Position numbers and translations under genes: made by a program. This document shows positions 1-7,024 of a DNA stretch of 12,347 nucleotides, one piece after another. This DNA comes from an uncultured Actinomycetes bacterium (GTDB lineage: Bacteria; Actinomycetota; Thermoleophilia; Solirubrobacterales; Solirubrobacteraceae). The notes below the pieces were generated by a model that did no database searches, was not told where the DNA came from, and saw nothing but the letters and a program-made list of their open reading frames with translations. Each line of letters opens with the position of its first letter. Position 1 is the first letter of the stretch. Location: NCBI GenBank assembly GCA_937888775.1, contig CALAQT010000182.1, forward strand, positions 1 to 12,347, given 5' to 3'.

Positions 1-29
1 TGGAGTTCAGACGTGTGCTCTTCCGATCT
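1..29. other. Illumina TruSeq read-2 adapter (non-genomic contig end)
   Basis: Bases 1-29 match the Illumina multiplexing/TruSeq read-2 adapter, ending in the characteristic GCTCTTCCGATCT. Read on the minus strand, the junction continues as AGATCGGAAGAGC, the sequence that adapter trimmers look for. The genomic sequence begins at base 30, inside the hutH reading frame. These bases should be masked: they are library sequence retained at a contig end, and any frame running into them is artificial. Confidence 0.97.
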
Positions 30-1439
30 GGTGCCGGCGGCCGGCTGCAGCGGCGCGCGCAGCTCGATCGCCCGCGCCGCGGCAACGCACTCGATCGCGA
101 CGATCCGGACCAGGTTCTCGACCACGACGCGGAGCTTGCACGCCGCTCCCCAGCCCATCGAGACGTGATCCTCCTGCATCGCGCTGGTCGGCAGCGAGCC
201 CACGCTGGCCGGCGTTGCCAGCCGGCGGTTCTCGGCGACCATGGCGGCCTGCGTGTATTGCGAAATCATCAGACCGGAGTTCACACCCGCCTCCGGGGCC
301 AGGAACGGCGGCAGCCCCTGCGACCGCGCCGGATCCAGCAGCCGGTCGGTACGGCGCTCGGCGATCGCCCCGACCTCGGCGGCCGCGATCGCCAGAAAGT
401 CGCATGCGAACGCCAGCGGCGCGCCGTGGAAGTTGCCACACGATTCAACGCGGCCGTCGGGCAGGATGATCGGGTTGTCGATCGCCGAGCGCAGCTCGTT
501 GGCCACCACACCGTCGGCGAAGGCCAGCGTGTCGCGCGCGGCGCCCACGACCTGGGGCGCACAGCGCAGCGAATATGCGTCCTGCACCCGCGGGTCGTCG
601 TGGCGATGGCTGGCGATGATCGCCGAGCCCGCCAACAGGTGGCGCAGGTTCGCTGCACTGTCGGCCTGTCCGGGCTGGGGGCGCAGCGCCACGAGGTCCT
701 CGGCGAACGCCCGATCGGTGCCCATCAGCGCCTCGACCGACATCGCGGCGGCGATGTCGGCGCTGCTGAGCATGCGCGCCAGATCATGCGTGGCCAGGGC
801 CAGCATCGCGAGCATCCCGTCGGTCCCGTTGATCAACGCCAGCCCCTCCTTGGCGGTCAGCGTCACCGGCTCGATCCCGGCCTGGGCCAGGGCGGCGGCC
901 GCCGGCCCGGTTTCGCCGTCCGGGCCGGTGACCTCCCCCTCGCCGATCAGCGCCAGCGCGCAGTGGGCCAGCGGAGCCAGATCCCCGCTTGCGCCGACTG
1001 ACCCGTAGCGTGGAACGACCGGCGTCAACCCCGCGTTGAGCATCGCCAGCATCGTCTCGGCCACCAGCGTACGGGTGCCGGAGTGGCCCATCGACAGCGA
1101 GCGCACCCGCAGGAGCATCATCGCGCGCACCACCTCGCGCTCCACCCGCTCCCCCATCCCGGCCGCATGGGAGCGGATCAGGGCCCGCTGCAACTCCTCA
1201 CGGTGCTCCGCGGCGATCCGCACGGTGGACAGCGACCCGAAGCCCGTCGAGACGCCGTAGACGGCGTCCAGCGACTGCGCCAGCTCGGCGGTGACCTGGG
1301 CGCTGTGGCGCATGGTCTCGACGGCGCTCGCGCTGAGCGCGGCGTCCGCGCCGCCGCGGGCCACCGCCACCACGTCCTCGACGGTGAGCTCGGTGCCGGT
1401 CACCCGCACCCCGCCGCGAGCGCTGTCGGGCGTGGTCAC
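30..1439 (-). CDS. hutH: Histidine ammonia-lyase, C-terminus missing
   Basis: Catalyses non-oxidative deamination of L-histidine to urocanate and ammonia, the first step of the Hut pathway, in the cytoplasm. The minus frame reads from a GTG at 1437-1439 to the adapter junction, about 470 codons against a usual length near 510, so roughly 40 C-terminal residues are lost. An in-frame TGA lies upstream and no ATG lies between, which supports this GTG. Visible motifs are YGVSTGFG near residue 61, SHAAG near 90, and the Ala-Ser-Gly triad (residues 150-152, in GSVGASGDLAPLAH) that cyclises to the MIO electrophile. The late motif AMQEDHVSMG has the Glu seen in histidine rather than phenylalanine or tyrosine ammonia-lyases. 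No hutU or hutI is visible; they may lie beyond the contig end. Identification is firm. The truncation is technical, not biological. Confidence 0.95.
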
Positions 1440-1731
1440 CGCTGCCCGGCTCGGTCGATCGGCATGCGCACAGCGCAGATCTAAGCGGACTCAGGGCTCG
1501 CGGGGGCGTGACGTCGAGGCGGAGGCGGCGATCGGACCCCGCTATGACAACTCCCATTAACTAAAGATTTAAGCGCGGCCGGCCGACGTGATCTCCGAGC
1601 AGAGGTTATGCAAAGGACGAGAGAGGAGCTGGTCATGCATTGGAGTATCTAATCTGATAGGTGATCAACCGCCCTTCATCGTGACCAGCGGTTGGACGCC
1701 AGCGTAGGCGGCCGAAGCCAAGTCGAGGACC
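1440..1731. other. Divergent intergenic region between hutH and the HD-GYP gene
   Basis: This 292-base gap must hold the promoters of both flanking operons. It contains an AT-rich island at about 1556-1573 and another at about 1635-1662, both unlike the surrounding GC-rich coding sequence. A very short open frame, ATG 1608 to TAA 1652 (14 codons, Met-Gln-Arg-Thr-Arg-Glu...), has an internal ATG at 1635 preceded by AGGAG at 1624-1628. It could be a leader peptide or chance. I see no convincing -35/-10 pair on either strand. Confidence 0.4.
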
Positions 1732-3222
1732 GTGGCACGCAGAAACTTGCTGGATCCCACGCGTTTCTTCAGACGGATCAGTAGTCCAAACGGTCAAGGT
1801 CCGCGTCCGGAGGCCGATTCCAACTCGATGTCCTGGATGCCCGCGCGAGCTTTCCGGTGGTTGGCGGTCGGTCTGCTGGCGATTACCGTCGCCAGCGCTG
1901 CGCTTAGCTCGCGCACATCGGACTGGCGGCCGCTGTGGCTGTTTGCGGCGCTCGCGGCATTGGGGATTCTGGGTGATCGCGTGCACACCCGCCCGGGCCG
2001 AATGCGCCTGTCGGCCGGCTTGACCAGTGTCGCGCTGGCGATGGCGCTGCTGGGACCGGCGCCCGCCGTGGTGATCTGTATGGCGTCGCGGATCGTCGAC
2101 GCCGTCTGGAACGATGGGATCCGGCTGCGGGGACGGCGGCTGGCACTGATCTGGAATCTCGGCATGAACGTCGGCGTGCTCGCCGGGGCGCTGGTGATCC
2201 GGGCGGCCGTCCACAACGGCGTCATCCGCGGCAGCGCCACGTTCGCTTTGGTGGTGGTCATCGCGATCAGCGCCGCCAACGTGATCAACTTCCTGCTGGC
2301 GGCGAGCTGGATCCGCGCGCACGGCGGCACCCCGGTCATCGCGCAGCTGCGACGCGACTTCGTCCCCGCCCTGCCGTGGATCGCGGCGCCCAATTTCCTG
2401 GCCGCCGCGCTGGCCACGGTCTACATCCAAACCGGGCCGGCGTCGCTGGTCCTGTCTTTGGCGCTGCTGGGAGCGTTCTACGTGCTGTTGGCCGAGCTGC
2501 TCAGCTCGCAGACGCGACGCGACCAGCTGGAGCAGCGGACGTTGCAGCTCGCGTCGCTGCAGGTCGGTGTGCTGGTGACGATGGTGCGCACTCTCTCGCT
2601 GCGCGACAAGCGCACCGCGCGCCACTCCGCTGCGGTGGCCCGTTACGCACGGGCGATCGCCCGCGCGGCGGGATGCGTCGAGGATGAGCTGCGGATTGTG
2701 CATACGGCGGGACTGCTGCACGACATTGGCAAGTTCGCGTTCCCTGACCGGATCCTGTTCGCCGGGCGCGCCCTCAGCGATGCCGAGATGGAGATCGTGC
2801 GCGGCCACCCCGAGCGAGGCGCCGAGCTGGTTCGCAGCGTCGAGGGCCTGGACGAGATCGCCTCGGTGATCCTGGCCCATCACGAGCGCGTCGATGGCAC
2901 CGGCTATCCCTACGGCCTCGACGGCGCGGAGATCCCCGCACTGGCGCGGATGATCTCGGTCGGCGATGTCTATGACGTGCTCACGGCACGGGACACCTAC
3001 CGGTCTCCGGTGTCGCGCACGGAGGCGATCGCCGAGCTGCGCCGGGTCTCCGGCAGCCAGCTCGACGCCCACTTCGTCGAGCTGTTCGTGGCGATCCTGG
3101 AACGCGATGAGATCGGCTTCGCCCACACCGAGGACGTTGACTTCGAGGCCGAGCTGGCAATCGAGCAGCGCATCCGGGAGCTGGCCCAGCCCCGAGTTCC
3201 GGCTTCGTCGGAGCGCCGATGA
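1732..3222 (+). CDS. Membrane-anchored HD-GYP domain phosphodiesterase
   Basis: Probably hydrolyses cyclic di-GMP, or a related cyclic dinucleotide, on the inner face of the membrane. Of 496 residues, roughly 40-255 hold six or seven hydrophobic segments forming a MASE-like membrane sensor without an obvious known ligand motif. A linker follows (SQTRRDQLEQRTLQLASLQ), then the HD-GYP domain at about 270-455. Catalytic signatures are intact: HDIGK with His330-Asp331, HPERG, then the H-H-E-R-V-D-G-T-G-Y-P segment with His383 and Gly391-Tyr392-Pro393. No GGDEF or receiver domain is present. Start: GTG 1732 follows GAGGA at only about 2 nt spacing; an in-frame ATG at 1828 follows GGAGG at 14 nt. 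Neither is ideal, and both keep the membrane domain. The stop overlaps the next start (ATGA), so it is co-transcribed with the transporter. Confidence 0.9.
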   Translation: MARRNLLDPTRFFRRISSPNGQGPRPEADSNSMSWMPARAFRWLAVGLLAITVASAALSSRTSDWRPLWLFAALAALGILGDRVHTRPGRMRLSAGLTSVALAMALLGPAPAVVICMASRIVDAVWNDGIRLRGRRLALIWNLGMNVGVLAGALVIRAAVHNGVIRGSATFALVVVIAISAANVINFLLAASWIRAHGGTPVIAQLRRDFVPALPWIAAPNFLAAALATVYIQTGPASLVLSLALLGAFYVLLAELLSSQTRRDQLEQRTLQLASLQVGVLVTMVRTLSLRDKRTARHSAAVARYARAIARAAGCVEDELRIVHTAGLLHDIGKFAFPDRILFAGRALSDAEMEIVRGHPERGAELVRSVEGLDEIASVILAHHERVDGTGYPYGLDGAEIPALARMISVGDVYDVLTARDTYRSPVSRTEAIAELRRVSGSQLDAHFVELFVAILERDEIGFAHTEDVDFEAELAIEQRIRELAQPRVPASSERR

Positions 3223-4577
3223 GCGGGCTGCGCGCATCGCTGCGGGTGCCCGAGTTCCGCGCGTTGCTGGTCAGCTACGTGATCAACCGCGCCGGAGACG
3301 TCGTTGGTGCGCTGGCGCTGGCGGTGATCGTGTTCGGTGCGACGGGTTCCGCGCTGGCCACCGCGATGCTGTTCATGGCCACCCAGTTCGTGCCCGGGCT
3401 CGTGGGCCCGCCGATCGTCGCCCGGATCGACCAAGCAGCGCCGGGACGGATCCTGCCAGGGCTGTACGTAGTCGAGGGCGGCCTGTTCGTCCTGCTCGCG
3501 GCGCTCGTCCACCACGCAGCGATCGCGCCGATCGTCGCGATCGCTTTCATCGACGCGACGCTGGCGTTCTGCGCCCGCACGATCACCCGGTCCGCCGTGG
3601 CATCGACGTTGATCCCCCACGACCTGATGCCGGAGGGCAAGGCGGCCTTCAACCTGGCCCTGGCGACGGCGATGATCGCGGGACCGGTGGTGGCGGGGCT
3701 GGCGATCGCGATCCTGGGCGGGCCCGTGGCACTGCTCGTCGACGGCGGATCGTTCCTGCTGGCCGCAACGCTGATCGCCCGGGCGCCGGCGCTGCGGGCC
3801 GGAGAGCCCGCCCGACCGGCCGGCCTCGCCGTCCGCGGACGCCTTCGTCAGGGGCTGCGCTACATCGGCGACCACCCGACGCTCCGCGCGCTGATCGTCG
3901 GCGAGGGCCTGGCGTTCGTCTTCTTCTATCTGGTGGTACCCGTGACGGTGGTCTACGCCACGCGCTCGCTGCATGCCGGAGCCGGCGGTTACGCGGCGAT
4001 CCTGGCTGCCTGGGGTATCGGAATGGCGCTCGGCTCGGCGGCCCAGGTGCGCCTTGCCCGACGGGTTGGCACCGCGCTGATCCTGCTCTCCACGCTGGCC
4101 GTGGCGACCGGATACCTCGGCACCGCGGTGGCCGCGACGCTGCCCATCGCGTGCGCCGCGAGCGTGGTGGGGGGCCTCGGCAACGGACTGCAGTGGGCCT
4201 CAGTCGAAACCACCGTGCACCAGCTCGTGGAAGAGGCGTTCCGTACCCGCGTGGCGGCGGTTCTGGAGGCGCTCGCCGCAATGGCGCCGGGCGCCGGGAT
4301 CCTGCTGGGCGGACTGCTGACCTCGCTGTTCTCCCCCCGCGCCGCCTACCTGGCGGCCGGGCTCGGCCTGGTCGTGCTGGTCAGCGCGGCCGCCGTCAGG
4401 GCGCTGATCAGGTCTGTGCCGGCGGTCGGCGTGTCGGCCGCGGCTGGATCGAACGCCCAGCTCTCGGTGAGCGCGGTCGGCGTGCCGGCCGCGGCTGGAT
4501 CCCGCGCCCAGCTCTCGGTGGGCGAGGTCGACGGGCCCGCGGCGGAGTCGACCGGCGCCGGCGGTGCCGTGAAGTAG
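3219..4577 (+). CDS. Major facilitator superfamily transporter (MFS_3-like exporter)
   Basis: A 452-residue multi-pass inner-membrane protein resembling the EntS/MFS_3-type drug or metabolite exporters; the substrate cannot be read from the sequence. About ten to twelve hydrophobic stretches span residues 15-395. A cytoplasmic loop after helix 2 (PPIVARIDQ) stands in for the usual G-x-x-x-D-R motif, and a hydrophilic central loop lies near 190-215. The ATG at 3219 overlaps the stop of the HD-GYP gene (ATGA) and has GGAG at 3210-3213 with 5 nt spacing, so translation is probably coupled. After the last helix the protein carries a low-complexity Ala/Gly/Ser/Val tail (about residues 400-452) built from a DNA tandem repeat, which is not a normal part of the fold. 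A shared role with the HD-GYP enzyme is possible but only inferred from the operon. Confidence 0.85.
   Translation: MSGLRASLRVPEFRALLVSYVINRAGDVVGALALAVIVFGATGSALATAMLFMATQFVPGLVGPPIVARIDQAAPGRILPGLYVVEGGLFVLLAALVHHAAIAPIVAIAFIDATLAFCARTITRSAVASTLIPHDLMPEGKAAFNLALATAMIAGPVVAGLAIAILGGPVALLVDGGSFLLAATLIARAPALRAGEPARPAGLAVRGRLRQGLRYIGDHPTLRALIVGEGLAFVFFYLVVPVTVVYATRSLHAGAGGYAAILAAWGIGMALGSAAQVRLARRVGTALILLSTLAVATGYLGTAVAATLPIACAASVVGGLGNGLQWASVETTVHQLVEEAFRTRVAAVLEALAAMAPGAGILLGGLLTSLFSPRAAYLAAGLGLVVLVSAAAVRALIRSVPAVGVSAAAGSNAQLSVSAVGVPAAAGSRAQLSVGEVDGPAAESTGAGGAVK
4422..4523 (+). repeat. 51-bp tandem repeat, two copies, in the transporter 3' end
   Basis: Copy 1 is 4422-4472 and copy 2 is 4473-4523. 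Both begin GCGGTCGGCGTG and are exactly 17 codons long. By eye they differ at 5 of 51 positions. The encoded unit is A-V-G-V-(S/P)-A-A-A-G-S-(N/R)-A-Q-L-S-V-(S/G). A degraded third start (GAGGTCGACGGG) follows at 4524. The repeat keeps frame, so copy-number change would lengthen or shorten the tail without breaking the gene. Confidence 0.9.
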
Positions 4578-4619
4578 CCTCGGCGACGCTCAGCCCGATC
4601 TGGCGCCGCCCGGGTCAGG

Positions 4620-5396
4620 TCACGTCAGTCGGCGGGCCGGCGGACGGCGGACGGCGGACGGCGGACGGCGACACAGGAACACGTAATCGGCCTCCAGCAG
4701 CCGGTGGCGCCGGGCGAGCTCGGGGCCGAGCTGCGCCGCGACCCGCTCGATGGACACCGTGAAACCGGCCGCCGACAGCCGGCCGACGATGTCCGGCGCA
4801 TACAGGCGAACGTGGTCATCCTGCCAGTAGGCCAGCTCACGTTGCCCGGGCGTGACGACCGCCGGGTCCTCGTAGGTGCTCGCGCGTCCGGTGTCCAGCG
4901 GCACCATCACGATCGCCCAGCCCCCGGGCCTCAGCACCCGGTGAAGCTCGCGCATCGCCGCGGCGTCGTCAGGCACATGCTCCAGCACGTGGCTGCAGAT
5001 GATCGCGCCAAAGCTGGCGTCGGCCAGCGCCAGCGCGGTGATGTCCAGTTCGAGCTCCCCCTTGCCGGGATCCAGGTCGGTGGTCACGTAGCGCAGCCCG
5101 GGCACGCGTTGCAGCCGCTGCTGCAGGCACCACTCGGGCGCGAAGTGCAGCAGCGAGCCGGCGTCGCCCAGGAGCTGAGGGTGACGCTGCAGATACAGCC
5201 ACAGCGCTCGGTGGCGCTCGTGTGATCCGCAACGCCAGCAGAGCGCGTTGACGCGGTTCCAATCATCGCGCAACACGCTGAACCGATGGCCGCAGATCGG
5301 GCACTGAACCGCGTCGCCGCGATGGGCGAGCGCGCGGGCGCGGAGGCGCAGCGCGGCGACGAGACGCTCGGGCAGGTCGGTGAGCGCGACCGTCAA
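4620..5396 (-). CDS. Zinc-ribbon class I SAM-dependent methyltransferase
   Basis: A 258-residue cytoplasmic methyltransferase of unknown substrate. The N-terminus has a CxxC-x17-CxxC zinc ribbon (Cys32, Cys35, Cys53, Cys56) followed by GSHERHR. The Rossmann-like domain has LLHFAPE at 82-88 in place of the usual glycine-rich motif I, an acidic ribose-binding site VTTDLD at 104-109, DITAL at 118-122, the motif CSHVLEHVPDD at 134-144 and LRPGGW. This arrangement is typical of small actinobacterial methyltransferases near glycan or natural-product genes, but nothing here fixes a substrate. Start is TTG at 5394-5396, overlapping the NAT stop (TTGA); no ATG or GTG lies in frame before the zinc ribbon. 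Residues about 244-253 of the Arg/Pro-rich C-terminal tail are encoded by a 7-bp microsatellite and look accidental. The gene is convergent with the MFS gene across a 42-base gap with no obvious terminator hairpin. Confidence 0.85.
   Translation of the reverse strand: MTVALTDLPERLVAALRLRARALAHRGDAVQCPICGHRFSVLRDDWNRVNALCWRCGSHERHRALWLYLQRHPQLLGDAGSLLHFAPEWCLQQRLQRVPGLRYVTTDLDPGKGELELDITALALADASFGAIICSHVLEHVPDDAAAMRELHRVLRPGGWAIVMVPLDTGRASTYEDPAVVTPGQRELAYWQDDHVRLYAPDIVGRLSAAGFTVSIERVAAQLGPELARRHRLLEADYVFLCRRPPSAVRRPPARRLT
4639..4666 (+). repeat. Heptanucleotide microsatellite (GGCGGAC)4
   Basis: Four perfect copies of GGCGGAC at 4639-4645, 4646-4652, 4653-4659 and 4660-4666 are followed by a degenerate GGCGAC. 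They lie inside the 3' end of the minus-strand methyltransferase, within the last 16 codons. Seven is not a multiple of three, so gain or loss of one copy shifts the frame and replaces the C-terminal tail; a second frame already terminates nearby at 4625. Confidence 0.92.
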
Positions 5397-6232
5397 GGCT
5401 CGCGGGCAATCCCGCCGCCGGCCCCGCCCGGGATCCCGCCGTCGGGCACGAGCGCGATCCGGCCATCGGCGCCCAGCCCGAACTGCGGCAGGGCGAACCG
5501 GGTCGCCAACAGGTCGGGCACTTCCTCCCAGGTCACCGGGGTGACGCGGGTCTCAGCCGGCGTCTTCTCGGTGAGCGCGAGCTCCGTCCAGTCGCTCAGC
5601 GAGGTGCGCAGGCCATCGGCCCGCTGCGCGGTGACAATCAGGCCGGTCACGAACGGCGAGCGGGGGTGGGTGCTAGTGAACCAGCTGCTCGTCTCCAGGT
5701 CGATCAACGGTACCCCCTGCGCGACGAACCCGTACAGATCGGTCCACCCGTCCTCCAGGTCCACCTGCAAGACGCATTCCGGTCCGTCGGGCACCACGCG
5801 GAATCTCCATCCGGCCTGTTCGTGCTCGTCACCGGGACCGAACGGGATCGGCTCCAGCGGGCTCATGGGCCCGAAGCCGACGTCGGCATGCCAGGTGTCG
5901 CCGTCGATCCGGACGCGCAGCACCAGGTGCGTGCGCGGGCGCACCGCCCCCGGCGGCGCCCCGTACCGCACGCGAGCGAGCAGCAGCTCGACGTCGGCCC
6001 CCATGGCTTGCAGGCTGGCCCCGAGCAGCAGATTGTGCTCAAAGCAGTATCCGCCGCGACGCTGGGCGACGAGCTTGTGCTCGATGTCGGCCGTCGCCAG
6101 CGACACGGGCACGCCGCGGTGGGGATCGAGGTTCTCGAACTGGATCGAGGTGGCGTGGCCCCGGTGCACGGCCTTGATGTCGCCGCCCTCGGGCAGGCCG
6201 ATGCGCTCCAGGTAGGCATCGAGGTCGAGCAC
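5393..6232 (-). CDS. nat: Arylamine N-acetyltransferase
   Basis: Transfers an acetyl group from acetyl-CoA to arylamines, arylhydrazines or similar acceptors by a ping-pong mechanism in the cytoplasm. The length (279 residues) is normal for the family. The complete Cys-His-Asp triad is visible: Cys63 in RGGYCFE, His102 in RTHLVL and Asp117 in WHADVGFG. Family motifs I-Q-F-E-N-L near residues 30-35 and the helical N-terminus are present. Start is GTG at 6230-6232; no strong Shine-Dalgarno is seen, so leaderless translation is possible. The stop overlaps the TTG of the methyltransferase downstream, so both form one operon, perhaps modifying the same aromatic amine. In actinobacteria NAT is often linked to steroid or aromatic amine metabolism, but no such genes are visible here. 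The extreme C-terminus is Gly/Pro-rich and probably disordered. Confidence 0.95.
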   Translation of the reverse strand: MLDLDAYLERIGLPEGGDIKAVHRGHATSIQFENLDPHRGVPVSLATADIEHKLVAQRRGGYCFEHNLLLGASLQAMGADVELLLARVRYGAPPGAVRPRTHLVLRVRIDGDTWHADVGFGPMSPLEPIPFGPGDEHEQAGWRFRVVPDGPECVLQVDLEDGWTDLYGFVAQGVPLIDLETSSWFTSTHPRSPFVTGLIVTAQRADGLRTSLSDWTELALTEKTPAETRVTPVTWEEVPDLLATRFALPQFGLGADGRIALVPDGGIPGGAGGGIAREP

Positions 6233-6300
6233 GGGTGAACTTTAGCCGGGACGCTTCCGCGAACGTTGGTGCTATTACTGGCGCGGTGTTTCTACGCGCG

Positions 6301-6522
6301 ATGCCGGAGGTGGGCCGTTCGGTCCTGATCATCTACCTCGGAACCAGAGTCCGCGGCACCGTCCGGCGGGTCGAGGACGACGGGCGCCGGTTGCTGGTCA
6401 GCACCGAAGACGGCGAGATGCTCGGCTTCGCGCTGAACCGGGCCACCGCGACTTTCACGGCCGAGGGCAATCAGGCCGGCGCACGCCTGTGGTTCGGCGC
6501 CAACTCAGGCTCACCGGACTGA
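6301..6522 (+). CDS. Small beta-rich protein of unknown function
   Basis: I do not recognise a named family. From ATG 6301 the product is 73 residues, with alternating hydrophobic and charged residues (VLIIYLG, VRGTVRRVEDDGRRLLVSTE, MLGFALN, TATFTAE, GARLWFG). This predicts five or six short strands and possibly a small open barrel. There is no signal peptide or membrane helix. The frame is open back to GTG 6235, only 2 bases from the divergent NAT start, and also has GTG 6286. I prefer ATG 6301 because it leaves room for divergent promoters. A TATTAC box at 6273-6278 would instead place a transcript start right at GTG 6286 (leaderless). It is followed at 56 bases by the DUF2237 gene, probably in the same operon. 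Coding status is supported by strong third-position GC; the start is uncertain. Confidence 0.6.
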   Translation: MPEVGRSVLIIYLGTRVRGTVRRVEDDGRRLLVSTEDGEMLGFALNRATATFTAEGNQAGARLWFGANSGSPD

Positions 6523-6578
6523 AAGGAGCGCGAGGGCCGGCCGGGCTCTCTGATCCCCGATCAGGCGATACTGACGGC

Positions 6579-6971
6579 GTGGACGACCGCAATGTGCTGG
6601 GAGGCAAGCTGGAGCCGTGCGGCACCGACCCGGTCACCGGCTTCTATCGCGACGGATGCTGTCGCACGGGCCCCGAGGACCGCGGCAGCCACACGATCTG
6701 CGCGGTGGTGACGGCCGAGTTCCTGGAGCATCAGCGAATGATCGGGAACGATCTGGTGACCCCGATGCCCCAGTACCACTTCCCCGGGCTGGCGCCCGGC
6801 GACCGCTGGTGCGTGACGGCGATCAACTGGCTGCGAGCCCATCAGGACGGGGCCGCCGCCTACGTGGTCTTGGCCTGCACCCACGAACGTGCGCTCGACT
6901 ACGTCCCCCTGGCCACGCTGCGCGAGCATGCCGTCGACGTTCCCGACGACCCGGGAGCGCTGAAGGACTAG
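6579..6971 (+). CDS. DUF2237 family protein
   Basis: Belongs to the DUF2237 family (small, widely conserved, function unknown) on the strength of its motifs: NVLGGKLEPCGTDP at the start, TGFYRDGCCRTGPED, GSHTICAVVT, FPGLAPGDRWCVTA and a late HERALDYVPL. It has four conserved cysteines in the family positions (the first CGT, the CC pair and the WC), which could bind metal or form disulfides; that is inference. The start at GTG 6579 gives 130 residues and begins just before the conserved NVLGG. The same frame is open further upstream to GTG 6489, but that would overlap the preceding gene and add about 30 residues without family character. An AAGGAG at 6523-6528 is too far from 6579 to serve it. 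It precedes the dehydrogenase gene by 53 bases, and all three plus-strand genes here may be co-transcribed. Confidence 0.88.
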   Translation: MDDRNVLGGKLEPCGTDPVTGFYRDGCCRTGPEDRGSHTICAVVTAEFLEHQRMIGNDLVTPMPQYHFPGLAPGDRWCVTAINWLRAHQDGAAAYVVLACTHERALDYVPLATLREHAVDVPDDPGALKD

Positions 6972-7024
6972 GTGCTCGCGCGGACGCCGACGATCGGCAG
7001 AATCGCACCGTCAAGGAGTCGCTG

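Noticed and set aside
15..1001. A 328-codon plus-strand frame opposite hutH, starting in the adapter
   Set aside because: It begins in library adapter sequence and is antisense to hutH, which has all catalytic motifs.
1633..3237. A 534-codon open frame on the minus strand, opposite the HD-GYP gene
   Set aside because: It is antisense to a gene with intact HD-GYP motifs; its translation is Arg/Gln/His-rich with no domain. Long antisense frames are expected at this GC content.
4578..4619. Possible bidirectional terminator between the convergent MFS and methyltransferase genes
   Set aside because: I could not find a stable inverted repeat followed by a T-run on either strand.
2966..4762. A 598-codon plus-strand frame across the HD-GYP and MFS genes
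   Set aside because: It spans parts of two clear genes in another frame and its product is Arg/Ala/Gly-rich without recognisable motifs.
6617..7024. In-frame extension upstream of the iron-containing dehydrogenase
   Set aside because: It overlaps the DUF2237 gene in another frame, while ATG 7025 has a strong AAGGAG at ideal spacing and begins where the family begins.
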